A stretch of 10,722 nt of DNA, from positions 72,287 to 83,008 of the forward strand of contig KI543216.1 of assembly GCA_000496215.1 (NCBI GenBank). The letters are read 5' to 3'. A program made the translations under genes and the position numbers. The notes under the pieces were generated by a model. It was not told the DNA's origin, ran no database searches, and worked only from the letters and a program-made list of their open reading frames with translations. The stretch is from an uncultured archaeon A07HN63. Lineage in GTDB: Archaea; Halobacteriota; Halobacteria; Halobacteriales; Haloferacaceae. Positions 1 through 7,278 of the stretch are shown here, in pieces. The stretch's first letter is position 1; the number at the start of each line of letters is the position of its first letter.

Positions 1-510
1 CCGGATGGCTCGCTGTACGCGCCGGGCAGCGCCGAGGCCATCGAACCGGTCGGCGACCTCGTCGACCGCGCCCGCGACGCCGGCGTGCAGATCGTCTACA
101 CGCGCGATGTGCATCCGCCCGAGCAGTTCGACGACGCCCACTACTACGACGAGTTCGACCGCTGGGGCGAACACGTCGTCGAGGACTCGTGGGAGGCCGA
201 GATCGTCGACGACCTCCCCGTCGCCGACGACGATCACGTCGTCGTCAAACACACCTACGACGCCTTCTATCAGACCGAGTTAGAGGGCTGGTTGAACGCC
301 CACGGGATCGACGACCTGCTGATCTGCGGGACGCTCGCCAACGTCTGCGTATTCCACACGGCCGGCAGCGCCGGCGTCCGGGATTTCAAGCCGGTCGTCG
401 TCGAGGACGCACTGGGCTACATCGAGGAGGGCGACCGCGAGTACGCGGTCGATCACTGTGAGTTCCTCTTCGGCGAGGTCACGACGAGCGAGGAGCTGTC
501 GTTCGGGTAG
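1..510 (+). CDS. Nicotinamidase/isochorismatase-family cysteine hydrolase (5' end cut off by window)
   Basis: The reading frame is open from base 1 to the stop at 508-510, giving 169 visible residues. About 20 N-terminal residues, including the first catalytic Asp of the usual D-x-Q-N-x-F segment, lie outside the window. Visible hallmarks are the TRDVHP segment (D36 and H38, with H58 further on; these match the metal-ligand pattern of nicotinamidases), the catalytic Lys in VVKHTYDAF (K83) and the nucleophile Cys in ICGTLANVCV (C116). The family hydrolyses amides or related bonds. Members with the Asp-His-His metal site are usually nicotinamidases, converting nicotinamide to nicotinate in NAD salvage, in the cytoplasm. 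Family membership is firm; the exact substrate is inferred. The gene is convergent with the HEPN/MNT pair, with 77 bp between the two stop codons. Codons end almost always in G or C. Confidence 0.9.
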   Translation, partial: PDGSLYAPGSAEAIEPVGDLVDRARDAGVQIVYTRDVHPPEQFDDAHYYDEFDRWGEHVVEDSWEAEIVDDLPVADDDHVVVKHTYDAFYQTELEGWLNAHGIDDLLICGTLANVCVFHTAGSAGVRDFKPVVVEDALGYIEEGDREYAVDHCEFLFGEVTTSEELSFG

Positions 511-587
511 TGGAGTCCAGTTCTCACAGACTTGCGCCGAACGCGATCAATACTCGCCGCCGATTGGTTGAACACGCATCGCTGAAC

Positions 588-1025
588 TCAGGTTTCCTCG
601 TCGAGATGCGCGCGGATCTGCCGCAGATACGTCCCGAACAGATCGAGGTCGTGCTGGAGGAAGTTGAACACATCCTCGTCATTGATGTCGGTGCCGTACT
701 GGTGGGCGAGCACGTTCCGGAAGCCGGCAGCCTCGGCCATCCGTCGTCCACACGACTCGTCGAGGATACCCTTCGTGGCGAGGAGCCGAAACACGTCGGC
801 GTTCGTCTCTGGAACCGTCTCGCCGTTGGCCTGAAGCACCATCGAGCCGATGTCCAGACAGGCCTCGATACTCGTCTGAAACTCTCGTTCGACGATATCG
901 CGCTTGCGCCGGTCGTCTCGATAGGTCGACAGCGTCACCGTCTCGCGGAGCTCGGCGAGCAGGGTCACCGACTCACGGACGTACGTAACCTGTTCGACGA
1001 TCCGATCAACGGTGCGGTCGTCCAT
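588..1025 (-). CDS. HEPN-domain (HepT-like, DUF86) toxin, putative ribonuclease
   Basis: This is a 145-residue, mainly helical acidic protein. With the ATG at 1025 as start it carries the HEPN active-site motif R-x4-H-x-Y: R103-NVLA-H108-Q-Y110. In HepT proteins Arg and His are the RNase residues, and the Tyr two positions after His is the residue that partner MNT proteins AMPylate to block toxicity. The gene lies directly downstream of the MNT gene on the same strand. The ATG start leaves 2 nt after the MNT stop. An alternative GTG at 1031-1029 would overlap that stop by 4 nt (GTGA) and add two residues. The tight coupling and gene order fit a type VII (HepT-MntA) toxin-antitoxin module. The RNA target cannot be read from the sequence. 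Confidence 0.85.
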   Translation of the reverse strand: MDDRTVDRIVEQVTYVRESVTLLAELRETVTLSTYRDDRRKRDIVEREFQTSIEACLDIGSMVLQANGETVPETNADVFRLLATKGILDESCGRRMAEAAGFRNVLAHQYGTDINDEDVFNFLQHDLDLFGTYLRQIRAHLDEET

Positions 1026-1027
1026 CG

Positions 1028-1444
1028 TCACACAACGCGTTCGATCTCGGTGAGCAACTCGTCGAAGGCGGCCATCTGATCGGCCGCCGGTGAGGGGTCG
1101 TCCATCGCGGGAAGCGCGTCCGGCGAGCCGTAGAGGACGATCCCGTCATCATATATCTCACGCCGGAGCGTCGCGTGCGTCCGGGCGAGCGGGACGACAT
1201 CGATATCGTCGGTACCGAGACGGGCAGTGAGCCGTTCGATCAGCCCGAGTCGAGCCCGGGTCGTTTCGACCGATCCGAGCGAGTCGTCGAACACGACGGC
1301 GAGATCGACGTCGCTGTCGGCGGTCGCGTCACCGCGAGCGTGAGAGCCGTACAGCACGGCAGCCGTGACTGGCGCGTCATCGAGAACCTCGATAATGGCG
1401 TCGGTGTCGACCGCCAGCGAATCCGCCTCATCGATCTCCTCCAT
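1028..1444 (-). CDS. MNT-domain nucleotidyltransferase (MntA-like) antitoxin
   Basis: This 138-residue protein is a minimal nucleotidyltransferase. The signature G-S-x10-D-x-D is complete: G33-S34 in LYGSHARGD, then D45-V-D47, with a likely third carboxylate in DDIDVV (D82). It therefore has the residues needed to bind Mg-ATP and transfer AMP. In characterised HepT-MntA pairs the MNT protein AMPylates a Tyr of the HEPN toxin and so neutralises it. The HEPN partner next door has that Tyr. The gene is first in the two-gene unit. The ATG at 1444-1442 has a TATA-like ATTAAG about 27 nt upstream, consistent with a leaderless transcript. It is transcribed divergently from the metallo-hydrolase gene, with 116 bp between the starts. 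Confidence 0.88.
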   Translation of the reverse strand: MEEIDEADSLAVDTDAIIEVLDDAPVTAAVLYGSHARGDATADSDVDLAVVFDDSLGSVETTRARLGLIERLTARLGTDDIDVVPLARTHATLRREIYDDGIVLYGSPDALPAMDDPSPAADQMAAFDELLTEIERVV

Positions 1445-1467
1445 ACCCGGTTTTTCGGGCCAACCGA

Positions 1468-1473
1468 CTTAAT
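1468..1473 (-). promoter_or_regulatory. Candidate TATA box for the MNT/HEPN pair
   Basis: On the minus strand ATTAAG is centred about 27 nt before the MNT ATG at 1444. This is the usual distance for leaderless haloarchaeal genes, and the site is the only AT-rich stretch at that position. The match to the TTTAWA-like consensus is only partial. Confidence 0.4.
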
Positions 1474-1560
1474 CCTCACTCCGCCCGCCGCTCGAATCGG
1501 ATTCACAATCGCTGGCCCATCTCCCGAACCGTTTTCACCACGCCGCTCCGTGACACCGGT

Positions 1561-2471
1561 ATGGCTCCCGGCGACCTCGAAACCGTCGACGGTCACGCGG
1601 ACCTCTACTACGTCGACACCGGGATGTACGATGTCACGGGTTACGGCGCGGTCTACATCCTCGACACCGAGGCGCCAGCCGTCGTCGACACCGGGATCGG
1701 CACGAACCGCCACCACATCCTCGACGCGCTCGACGAACTCGGGATCGACGACCTCGCGGCGATCGTCCCCACGCACGTCCATCTCGATCACGCCGGTGGG
1801 GCCGGCTTTCTCGCCGAGGCGTTCCCCGGCGCGACGGTGTTCGTTCACGACCGTGGCGTCGACCACCTCATCAATCCCGACCGGCTCGTCGCAGGGACGA
1901 AGGAGGCTGTCGGCGAGATGTGGCCCTACTACACCGAGCCCGAACCGGTGCCCGAGGGCCGGATCGTCGGCCTCACCGGCGACGACGAGATCCACCTCGG
2001 CGACCGGACGCTGACGGCCCACGAGGCCCCGGCCACGCGCCACACCAGCTCGTCTTCGAGACCGACGGGATCGTGTTCACCGGTGACGCGGCGGGCATCT
2101 ACGTCGATAGCCGCGACGAGATCCGCGTCACGTCGCCGCCGCCGCAGTTCGATGTCCAGCAGTGTCTCGACGACGTGTCGATGCTGCAGGAGCTCGATCC
2201 GGAGACGCTGTGTTTCGCTCACTTCGGGCCGCGGGCCTACGACGCCGGGCTGCTCGACGAATACAAGCGCACGCTCGTCGAGTGGGTCGAGGCGATCCGC
2301 CAGCAGCGTGCCACACAGCCCGACGACGAGGCTGTGATCGACCACTTCGTCACCACGACTGAGCTGACAGAAATCTGGGGCACTGAGAAGGGCTGGGCCG
2401 AGGCACGGCTCAACGTCCGTGGGGTACTCAGCGCGCTCGATCAGGGCCGGATCGACGAGTCAGTCACATGA
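1561..2471 (+). pseudogene. Metallo-beta-lactamase-fold hydrolase, broken by a one-base frameshift near 2029-2031
   Basis: The first frame runs from ATG 1561 and encodes a normal MBL N-terminal half: strand VVDTGIG, then the metal motif H72-V-H74-L-D76-H77 in PTHVHLDHAGG. At bases 2026-2034 the family-typical sequence A-P-G-H-x-P-H is split. Restoring one G in the ccccgg run joins frame 1 to frame 3 and gives APGHAPHQLVF, followed by FTGDAAG and FAHFGP. These supply the later metal ligands (H159, D176 and H221 of a rebuilt 303-residue protein). Both halves are well conserved and have matching codon use, so the break is recent or is a sequencing error. Without the repair, the product would lose its second metal-binding half. 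The last 4 nt overlap the start of the next gene (ATGA). The family covers hydrolases of thioesters, lactones and the like; the substrate is unknown. Confidence 0.85.
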
Positions 2472-3208
2472 CGGCAGACCAGCCATCCGACGGAGGCGGC
2501 GACACCAGCGATCAGCAAACTGTCGGCGACAATTCCGATAGCGACGGTGAGAGCGTCGATAGCACCATCGACAGCGACGATAGCGCTGACGACGATAGTA
2601 CCGCCGACAGCGGCACTATCGCCGGCGACGACACCGCCGCCAGCAACGATACCACCACCGGCAACAACACCCCAGCCAGTAACGACACCGCCGCCGACAC
2701 CGATGGCACCGAGACATCGACACTCGACATCGGCAGCGTCGCGGCCGATGATATCGAGGATATCGAGGATGACGAGCCGAGATACGAGCAGTCGCTGCCG
2801 GGCGTGGTGATTCACCCGCTGGCGTTTCTCGGGCTCGTCGGCCTCGGCGCGCTGCCCGCGGCGGGGCTCTATCTCGCCGCACGCACGCCGTTCACGAGGG
2901 CCAACGCTCGCAACGCACTGAACTGGCATCTATCGGTGCTCACGCTCGGCGTCGTCACCGTCCTCGCGCTCGGCGTCGGCCGCACGGAGGGCATCATCAC
3001 CGGCGAACTCATCGACTGGCAGCTGTTGCCGGGACCGGTGGCGACGCTCGTCGGGCTCGTCGGCCTGCTGCTCGTCATCATCTGGATGGCCGCGTGGCTG
3101 CTGACCGTCGTCTTCGCCGTTGTGGCGACGTTCAACGCCGCCGCGAGCTACACGTGGCGATACCCGTTCGCCCCCGATATCGTCGGCTGGCTCGGCGAGC
3201 GGGTCTGA
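2468..3208 (+). CDS. DUF4870/Tic20-like small membrane protein with acidic disordered N-terminal arm
   Basis: The protein has 246 residues. Residues 1 to about 105 are a low-complexity arm almost entirely of Asp, Ser, Thr, Ala, Asn and Gly with no hydrophobic stretch, ending in the acidic EDIEDIEDDEP. From about 110 on comes a membrane domain with helices near 116-138, 153-172 and a long hydrophobic stretch at 190-225. The segment TPFTRANARNALNWHL (near residues 140-155) resembles the conserved short loop of DUF4870 proteins, where a charged turn is followed by R/N-A-L-N. Function in that family is unknown. Start ATG 2468 overlaps the stop of the metallo-hydrolase frame by 4 nt, so the two are probably co-transcribed and translationally coupled. 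The N-terminal arm is not a signal peptide. Membrane location is clear; the DUF4870 assignment is from motif resemblance only. Confidence 0.8.
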   Translation: MTADQPSDGGGDTSDQQTVGDNSDSDGESVDSTIDSDDSADDDSTADSGTIAGDDTAASNDTTTGNNTPASNDTAADTDGTETSTLDIGSVAADDIEDIEDDEPRYEQSLPGVVIHPLAFLGLVGLGALPAAGLYLAARTPFTRANARNALNWHLSVLTLGVVTVLALGVGRTEGIITGELIDWQLLPGPVATLVGLVGLLLVIIWMAAWLLTVVFAVVATFNAAASYTWRYPFAPDIVGWLGERV

Positions 3209-3273
3209 GAGAAACTGTGGATAAGCTATTTTCGGCCACTGTCAGTTCAATCGATAAATACAGGAGGACAACA

Positions 3274-3287
3274 GCATCGAGAGATGC
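3274..3287. repeat. Short hairpin with GNRA-type loop between the DUF4870-like gene and the sensory block
   Basis: GCATC and GATGC form a perfect 5-bp stem closed by a GAGA tetraloop. It lies within the 130 bp (3209-3338) between the membrane-protein gene and the next start. No long poly-T tract follows it, so it is not a clear terminator. The same gap also holds AGGAGG at 3262-3267, but no start codon stands at a normal distance from it. Confidence 0.35.
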
Positions 3288-3306
3288 GTGTCGCACCTGG
3301 CCTGCG

Positions 3307-3316
3307 AATTTATTTT
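3307..3316 (+). promoter_or_regulatory. BRE/TATA promoter of the 77-residue gene and probably the Bat-like gene
   Basis: AATTTATTTT, preceded by a purine-rich BRE-like GCGAA, is centred 27 nt before the ATG at 3339. That is the normal layout of a leaderless haloarchaeal transcript. An inverted repeat TCGCA-7 nt-TGCGA (3291-3307) abuts it. No comparable TATA box stands before the Bat-like start at 3575, which suggests that this promoter serves both genes. Confidence 0.6.
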
Positions 3317-3338
3317 CCTGCGCCGCAACAGTGCGACA

Positions 3339-3572
3339 ATGACGGGCACCCACAGGTTGAAAATACGGGCAAAAGCAGTGGTATCGGCCGCGGAACCGGG
3401 CACATTCGACGAGGGTTATTCGCATGGACAGGATGCTGCCCATCACATTCAGTCATTCCACGCTGAGTGTGGGCGTGATGCTGACCGTAGCGAGGCCGTG
3501 TCAAACGCGCTCGCCGACAGTGTGATTGCCGAAACAGCGACACCAATGATCACTGCGGGCAGTGGGTGCTGA
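3339..3572 (+). CDS. Small hypothetical protein (77 aa) directly upstream of the Bat-like regulator
   Basis: ATG 3339 opens a 77-residue frame ending with TGA 3570-3572, two bases before the ATG of the Bat-like gene. I do not recognise the family. The protein has a basic start (RLKIRAK), then an acidic middle with several His (H29, H35, H36, H41), Cys44 and a C-terminal Cys77. There is no membrane helix or signal peptide. Support for it being real is the TATA box 27 nt upstream of this ATG, the tight junction with the next gene, and a composition fitting a soluble acidic halophilic protein. A longer version from GTG 3288 is possible but would start upstream of the promoter. Against it: codon bias is weak and no domain is recognisable. 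If real, it may modulate or partner the regulator, but that is inference only. Confidence 0.5.
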   Translation: MTGTHRLKIRAKAVVSAAEPGTFDEGYSHGQDAAHHIQSFHAECGRDADRSEAVSNALADSVIAETATPMITAGSGC

Positions 3573-3574
3573 AC

Positions 3575-6500
3575 ATGGGTGACTGTGAAACCGGGCACGC
3601 CCCACAGATCGGGGTCACTGTCAGCAGAGACCGGGAGCGGGAGCTACTTGGCGACCTCTTCGACGACGCCCCTGTCCGCGAAGTGACCGGCACTGTGCCC
3701 GCCGATATCGATCTGTGTGTCGTCGACGAGACGACGCTACAGACGAATCCAGAGCGGTTCGCTACGTGGCGACAACAGCAATCGCCGGTGTTTGCGCCGG
3801 TTGTCCTGCTCGCCGAGGGCTCGCCAGCGACGACACGAGCGGAGTACGCCGAGCAGGCGCCAGTTCGCTGTGATAGCGTCATCGAGGTGCCGCTGCCGGA
3901 GGCAGAGCTCCGGGTGCGGCTCACCAATCTGCTCGAACGGCGGGCGCTATCGCGGGAGTTGGCCGACGAGAAACAGCTCACGGCGTCGATCTTCGATTCG
4001 AGTCCGCTGGCGAAGCTCGTGTTGGGACCCGATGGGACGATTGAGCGGGCGAATACGCGTGCCGGCGAGCTGTTCGATGTTCCAGAAGCCGAGCTTGTTG
4101 GGCGACTGTACAACACGGATGGCTGGATCATGGTCGGAGACGATGAGAAGCGATTCATCGAGGACGGATTTCCATTTACCGAGGTGTTTGAGGCAGAAAC
4201 GCCGATCTCTGATCACGAATGCACGATCAAGCGGCCGCACGCTGACGATGTGTTGCTGTCGGTAAATGCAGTGCCGATCCGTCGTGAATCGGATGCGGTT
4301 GAACACGTGTTACTGACGCTCGAGGATATCACAGCCCGTCGCGCACACGCCGAGGCACGCGAGCGACAGGTCGATCTATTCAGAAAAGCACAGGATATCG
4401 CCAACGTGGGTGCCTGGGAGTACGACCTGCGGACAGAGGAGTTCTACTGGACCGATCAGGTGTACGAGCTATACGGACTCCCCACCGATGTTGCGGTCAC
4501 AAGCGAGATGGGCATCGAGGGGTATCACCCGGCAGATCGTGCCGATATCCGGGCCGCCTTCGAGCAGGCAGTCGACGCCGGCGAGTCGTACGATCTTGAA
4601 CTGCGGCTGATAGACGACACCGGCGACCGCCACTGGGTCCGAACGCGCGGTGAGCCGCAGTACAACGACGACGGTGAGGTGGTTCGTGTACGGGGGACGA
4701 TACAGGAAATCACCGAGCGGAAAACCCGCGAGGACGAGCTTCAGCAGATGCGGAACGCGGTTGACAAGGCGCCGATTGGCATCGTCGTAACTGACCCGAC
4801 ACAGGAAGATAATCCCATGGTCTATGTGAACGATGGATTTGTCGCGGAGACGGGATACACGCGCGAGGAGGCTGTTGGTAGAAACTGTCGGTTCTTGCAG
4901 GGCGAAGATACCGACGAAACGACGGCCGGGGAGCTTCGGCAGGCAATCGATGCCGAGGAGCCGGCGTCGGTGACCATCCGGAACTATCGGGCCGACGGCT
5001 CGGCGTTCTGGAATCACCTCGAAATCGCCCCTGTCCGCGACGAGTCGGGATCTGTCGTCAACTACATCGGCTTTCAGCAGGACGTGACGGAGCGAAAGGA
5101 ACGCGAGGAGGCACTGCAAGAGACACGACAGCGACTCGCGCTGGTGCTTGCGGAGACCAACACCGGCGTCTGGGCGTTTCAGCCGGAGTCGGACACGATC
5201 ACCCCGATCACATTTCCTGACGGCCTCGGTCTTGCGGGTGAGGCAGCCGATGTCGACGCGTATCTGGAGCAGATACACCCGACCGACAGGGAGGCCGTCA
5301 AACAGAGTATTTCGACGGCTATCGAGTCACAGGAGCCATTCGATGTTGAGTTTCGGCTCAACGACGACAGTTACGAGCGATGGCTGCGCTCACACGGGAC
5401 TCTCGTCACCGACGATGACGGGGGCGACCGGGTTGTCGGGATCACCACAGAGGTTACCGAACGCGTCCACCGGAAGAGAGCACTCGAAAAGCGCGAGCGA
5501 CTGTTGCGTGAATTGCATACAGCAACCCGGGAGTACTACCCGCTCGAATCGAAGCACGCGGTCGCCAGCTTCGTCATCGAGTTCCTCGAAAGCGCACTGA
5601 ATCTCACCTACGCCAGCATGAAACTGTTCGACGAAGACGAGGGTATCCTCAGGCCGCTCCGCAATTCGCCTGCCTGCGAGGAGCTACCGGAGCCGTTCGA
5701 TACGGTGGCACCGGGCTCGAATCCGGTGTGGGAGGCCTACCGAAACGCGGAGTCGGCCGTTATCGATGCAGCGGAGTTCGACGCGACCGAGGCATGCCAG
5801 ACAGCAGCCCTTAGCCAGCTCGTCGCTGTCCCGATCGGTGATTTCGGCGTGCTCGTCGTCTACCTCACCGACGAGACGGCATTCAGCGATGTCGACATGG
5901 ATATCGTCGAGGTCGTCACCACCAACGCCGAGGCGGTGATTCGCGGACTCGAAAGCGCTGAAGCACAGACCGAACTCGCCGCACAGCTCTCAACTCAGCG
6001 GACGCAGATCGACACGCTACGAGATGTCGTCGACACGATTCAGGAACTTCAGAACCGGGTCTCGCAGGCCGAAACTCGGTCACAGCTCGATACGGCCGTC
6101 TGTGAGGAGCTGACTGTTCCCGAGACGATTGATTTCGCGTGGATCGGCCGGCCACAGGCCACGGAGACGACGCTGACGGTGACAGCATCGGCTGGTGGGG
6201 GCGAGCAGTATCTCGACACAGTTCGCTCGGGGGACGGGACGGCGTCATTGCCAGCGCATATCGCAGCCACAGAACAGGAGCAATACGCGAACGGCTCGAT
6301 TTCTACGGCTGTTCGTGAGGCTGACTGGGCAAAGGAAGCACTGTCATGTGGCTACAACTCGGTGCTGAGCGTGCCACTCGTGCACGATGACGTGCTCTAC
6401 GGTGTACTCACCGCCTACTCGGCCCAGAAGAACGCGTTTGACGAGGTATACACGAACCTGCTAACCGATGCCGGATCGCTGCTCCTGAATTACACCCGCA

Positions 6501-7207
6501 TCCTGGATCGGCGGTCGCTCGGATCGAATCAGTCCTCGACAACGGTAACGTTCGAGTTCAACGACGGGTCGTGCCCGCTCCAGCAACTCGCAGCGGAGAC
6601 AGGAAGCGAGCTTCGGCTCAACACAGTCGCCCGCGCAACAGAAGACGCGGTGACAGTCATCACCGAAATCACCGACGGGAGCCGAGCAGCGGTCTGTGAG
6701 TATGCGTCGACGGCGACCGGGATCAGGTCGGCGAAACGCTTCGGATCAGACGACGCCCAGCAGCTTTTGCTTGAGTTTCCGCGGCCATTTCTGGCGACAG
6801 CAGTCGAGAAACACGGCGGCCGGCTGCTGACAGCCCACGCGACACCGGAGGCAACCCGGGTGCAGATCCAGATCAAGAGCGAGGTATCGAGACAGCCGCT
6901 CTTTGAGTTTGTATCCGACCAGTTCGAAGACCCGGAGTTACTCGCACAGGAGGCGGGAGCAGGCCCGGCGGCGGCCGAGGAGGGGGCGATGGCCGCGCTG
7001 ACCGAGCGTCAGCGTGAGATCCTGACGGCAGCCTACTATGGCGGCTACTACGAAACACCGCGGGACATCTCCGGCGAGGAACTCGCAGCAAGCTTCGATA
7101 TCTCGAGTCCGGCAGTCTACAATCACCTGCAGGCCGCGCAGAAAAAGCTCCTCCAGCACACACTCGAACACGAGGGGGCCACCCAGAGTGCGAGGTTAGA
7201 TAGTTAG
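3575..7207 (+). CDS. Bat-like (bacterioopsin activator family) sensor-regulator with LOV, PAS, GAF, BAT and HTH_10 domains
   Basis: This 1210-residue soluble protein is a one-component sensor and transcription factor. Domain order is: receiver-like region (about 10-128, with D51 but the Lys-Pro of true receivers replaced by EVPLP); PAS (135-252); PAS_3-type (268-381); LOV-type PAS (390-505); PAS (515-630); two GAF domains (about 640-795 and 830-975); BAT domain (about 990-1105); C-terminal HTH_10 (1141-1195, from LTERQREIL through ISSPAVYNHL). The LOV domain has the photoactive Cys438 in GRNCRFLQG, plus flavin contacts N470, N480 and Q501. Classical Bat activates the bop gene in response to light and oxygen. 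The target here is unknown, but the adjacent transducer and cheD are obvious candidates. I prefer ATG 3575 because GGGTG at 3564-3568 can pair with the 16S tail; GTG 3566 would add three residues and overlap the upstream stop. Confidence 0.9.
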   Translation: MGDCETGHAPQIGVTVSRDRERELLGDLFDDAPVREVTGTVPADIDLCVVDETTLQTNPERFATWRQQQSPVFAPVVLLAEGSPATTRAEYAEQAPVRCDSVIEVPLPEAELRVRLTNLLERRALSRELADEKQLTASIFDSSPLAKLVLGPDGTIERANTRAGELFDVPEAELVGRLYNTDGWIMVGDDEKRFIEDGFPFTEVFEAETPISDHECTIKRPHADDVLLSVNAVPIRRESDAVEHVLLTLEDITARRAHAEARERQVDLFRKAQDIANVGAWEYDLRTEEFYWTDQVYELYGLPTDVAVTSEMGIEGYHPADRADIRAAFEQAVDAGESYDLELRLIDDTGDRHWVRTRGEPQYNDDGEVVRVRGTIQEITERKTREDELQQMRNAVDKAPIGIVVTDPTQEDNPMVYVNDGFVAETGYTREEAVGRNCRFLQGEDTDETTAGELRQAIDAEEPASVTIRNYRADGSAFWNHLEIAPVRDESGSVVNYIGFQQDVTERKEREEALQETRQRLALVLAETNTGVWAFQPESDTITPITFPDGLGLAGEAADVDAYLEQIHPTDREAVKQSISTAIESQEPFDVEFRLNDDSYERWLRSHGTLVTDDDGGDRVVGITTEVTERVHRKRALEKRERLLRELHTATREYYPLESKHAVASFVIEFLESALNLTYASMKLFDEDEGILRPLRNSPACEELPEPFDTVAPGSNPVWEAYRNAESAVIDAAEFDATEACQTAALSQLVAVPIGDFGVLVVYLTDETAFSDVDMDIVEVVTTNAEAVIRGLESAEAQTELAAQLSTQRTQIDTLRDVVDTIQELQNRVSQAETRSQLDTAVCEELTVPETIDFAWIGRPQATETTLTVTASAGGGEQYLDTVRSGDGTASLPAHIAATEQEQYANGSISTAVREADWAKEALSCGYNSVLSVPLVHDDVLYGVLTAYSAQKNAFDEVYTNLLTDAGSLLLNYTRILDRRSLGSNQSSTTVTFEFNDGSCPLQQLAAETGSELRLNTVARATEDAVTVITEITDGSRAAVCEYASTATGIRSAKRFGSDDAQQLLLEFPRPFLATAVEKHGGRLLTAHATPEATRVQIQIKSEVSRQPLFEFVSDQFEDPELLAQEAGAGPAAAEEGAMAALTERQREILTAAYYGGYYETPRDISGEELAASFDISSPAVYNHLQAAQKKLLQHTLEHEGATQSARLDS

Positions 7208-7244
7208 CCACGGTTGCGCGCCCGGCATTAACTGGTTAGCTATC

Positions 7245-7260
7245 ATCTTGAACCCAAGAT
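7245..7260. repeat. Perfect inverted repeat upstream of the transducer gene (operator or hairpin candidate)
   Basis: ATCTTG-aacc-CAAGAT gives 6-bp arms around a 4-nt centre, in the 71 nt between the Bat-like stop and the transducer ATG at 7279. A second, weaker dyad, TAAC-TG-GTTA, lies at 7229-7238. No strong TATA box is seen here. The nearest AT-rich stretch is around 7237-7247, so an independent promoter is uncertain. Confidence 0.5.
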
Positions 7261-7278
7261 CCAACGTTTGTGCTGGAT

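Noticed and set aside
1446..1459. CCCG-gttttt-CGGG dyad just upstream of the MNT start
   Set aside because: The arms are only 4 bp in a GC-rich context, easily due to chance, and too close to the start to be a terminator.
1240..2043. Long minus-strand open frame of 267 codons opposite the metallo-hydrolase and MNT genes
   Set aside because: It is a shadow frame of GC-rich genes: no family motifs, an Arg/Val-rich composition, and it covers the divergent promoter region.
3284..3466. 60-residue frame from ATG 3284 with ATAAATA about 27 nt upstream
   Set aside because: The frame overlaps the better-supported 77-residue gene and its promoter, is rich in residues atypical for halophilic proteins (Arg, Gly, Pro) and its start codon sits inside a hairpin.
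4469..5278. Minus-strand open frame of 269 codons opposite the PAS region of the Bat-like gene
   Set aside because: The plus-strand frame here encodes clear PAS and LOV motifs; the antisense frame has no recognisable domain or promoter.
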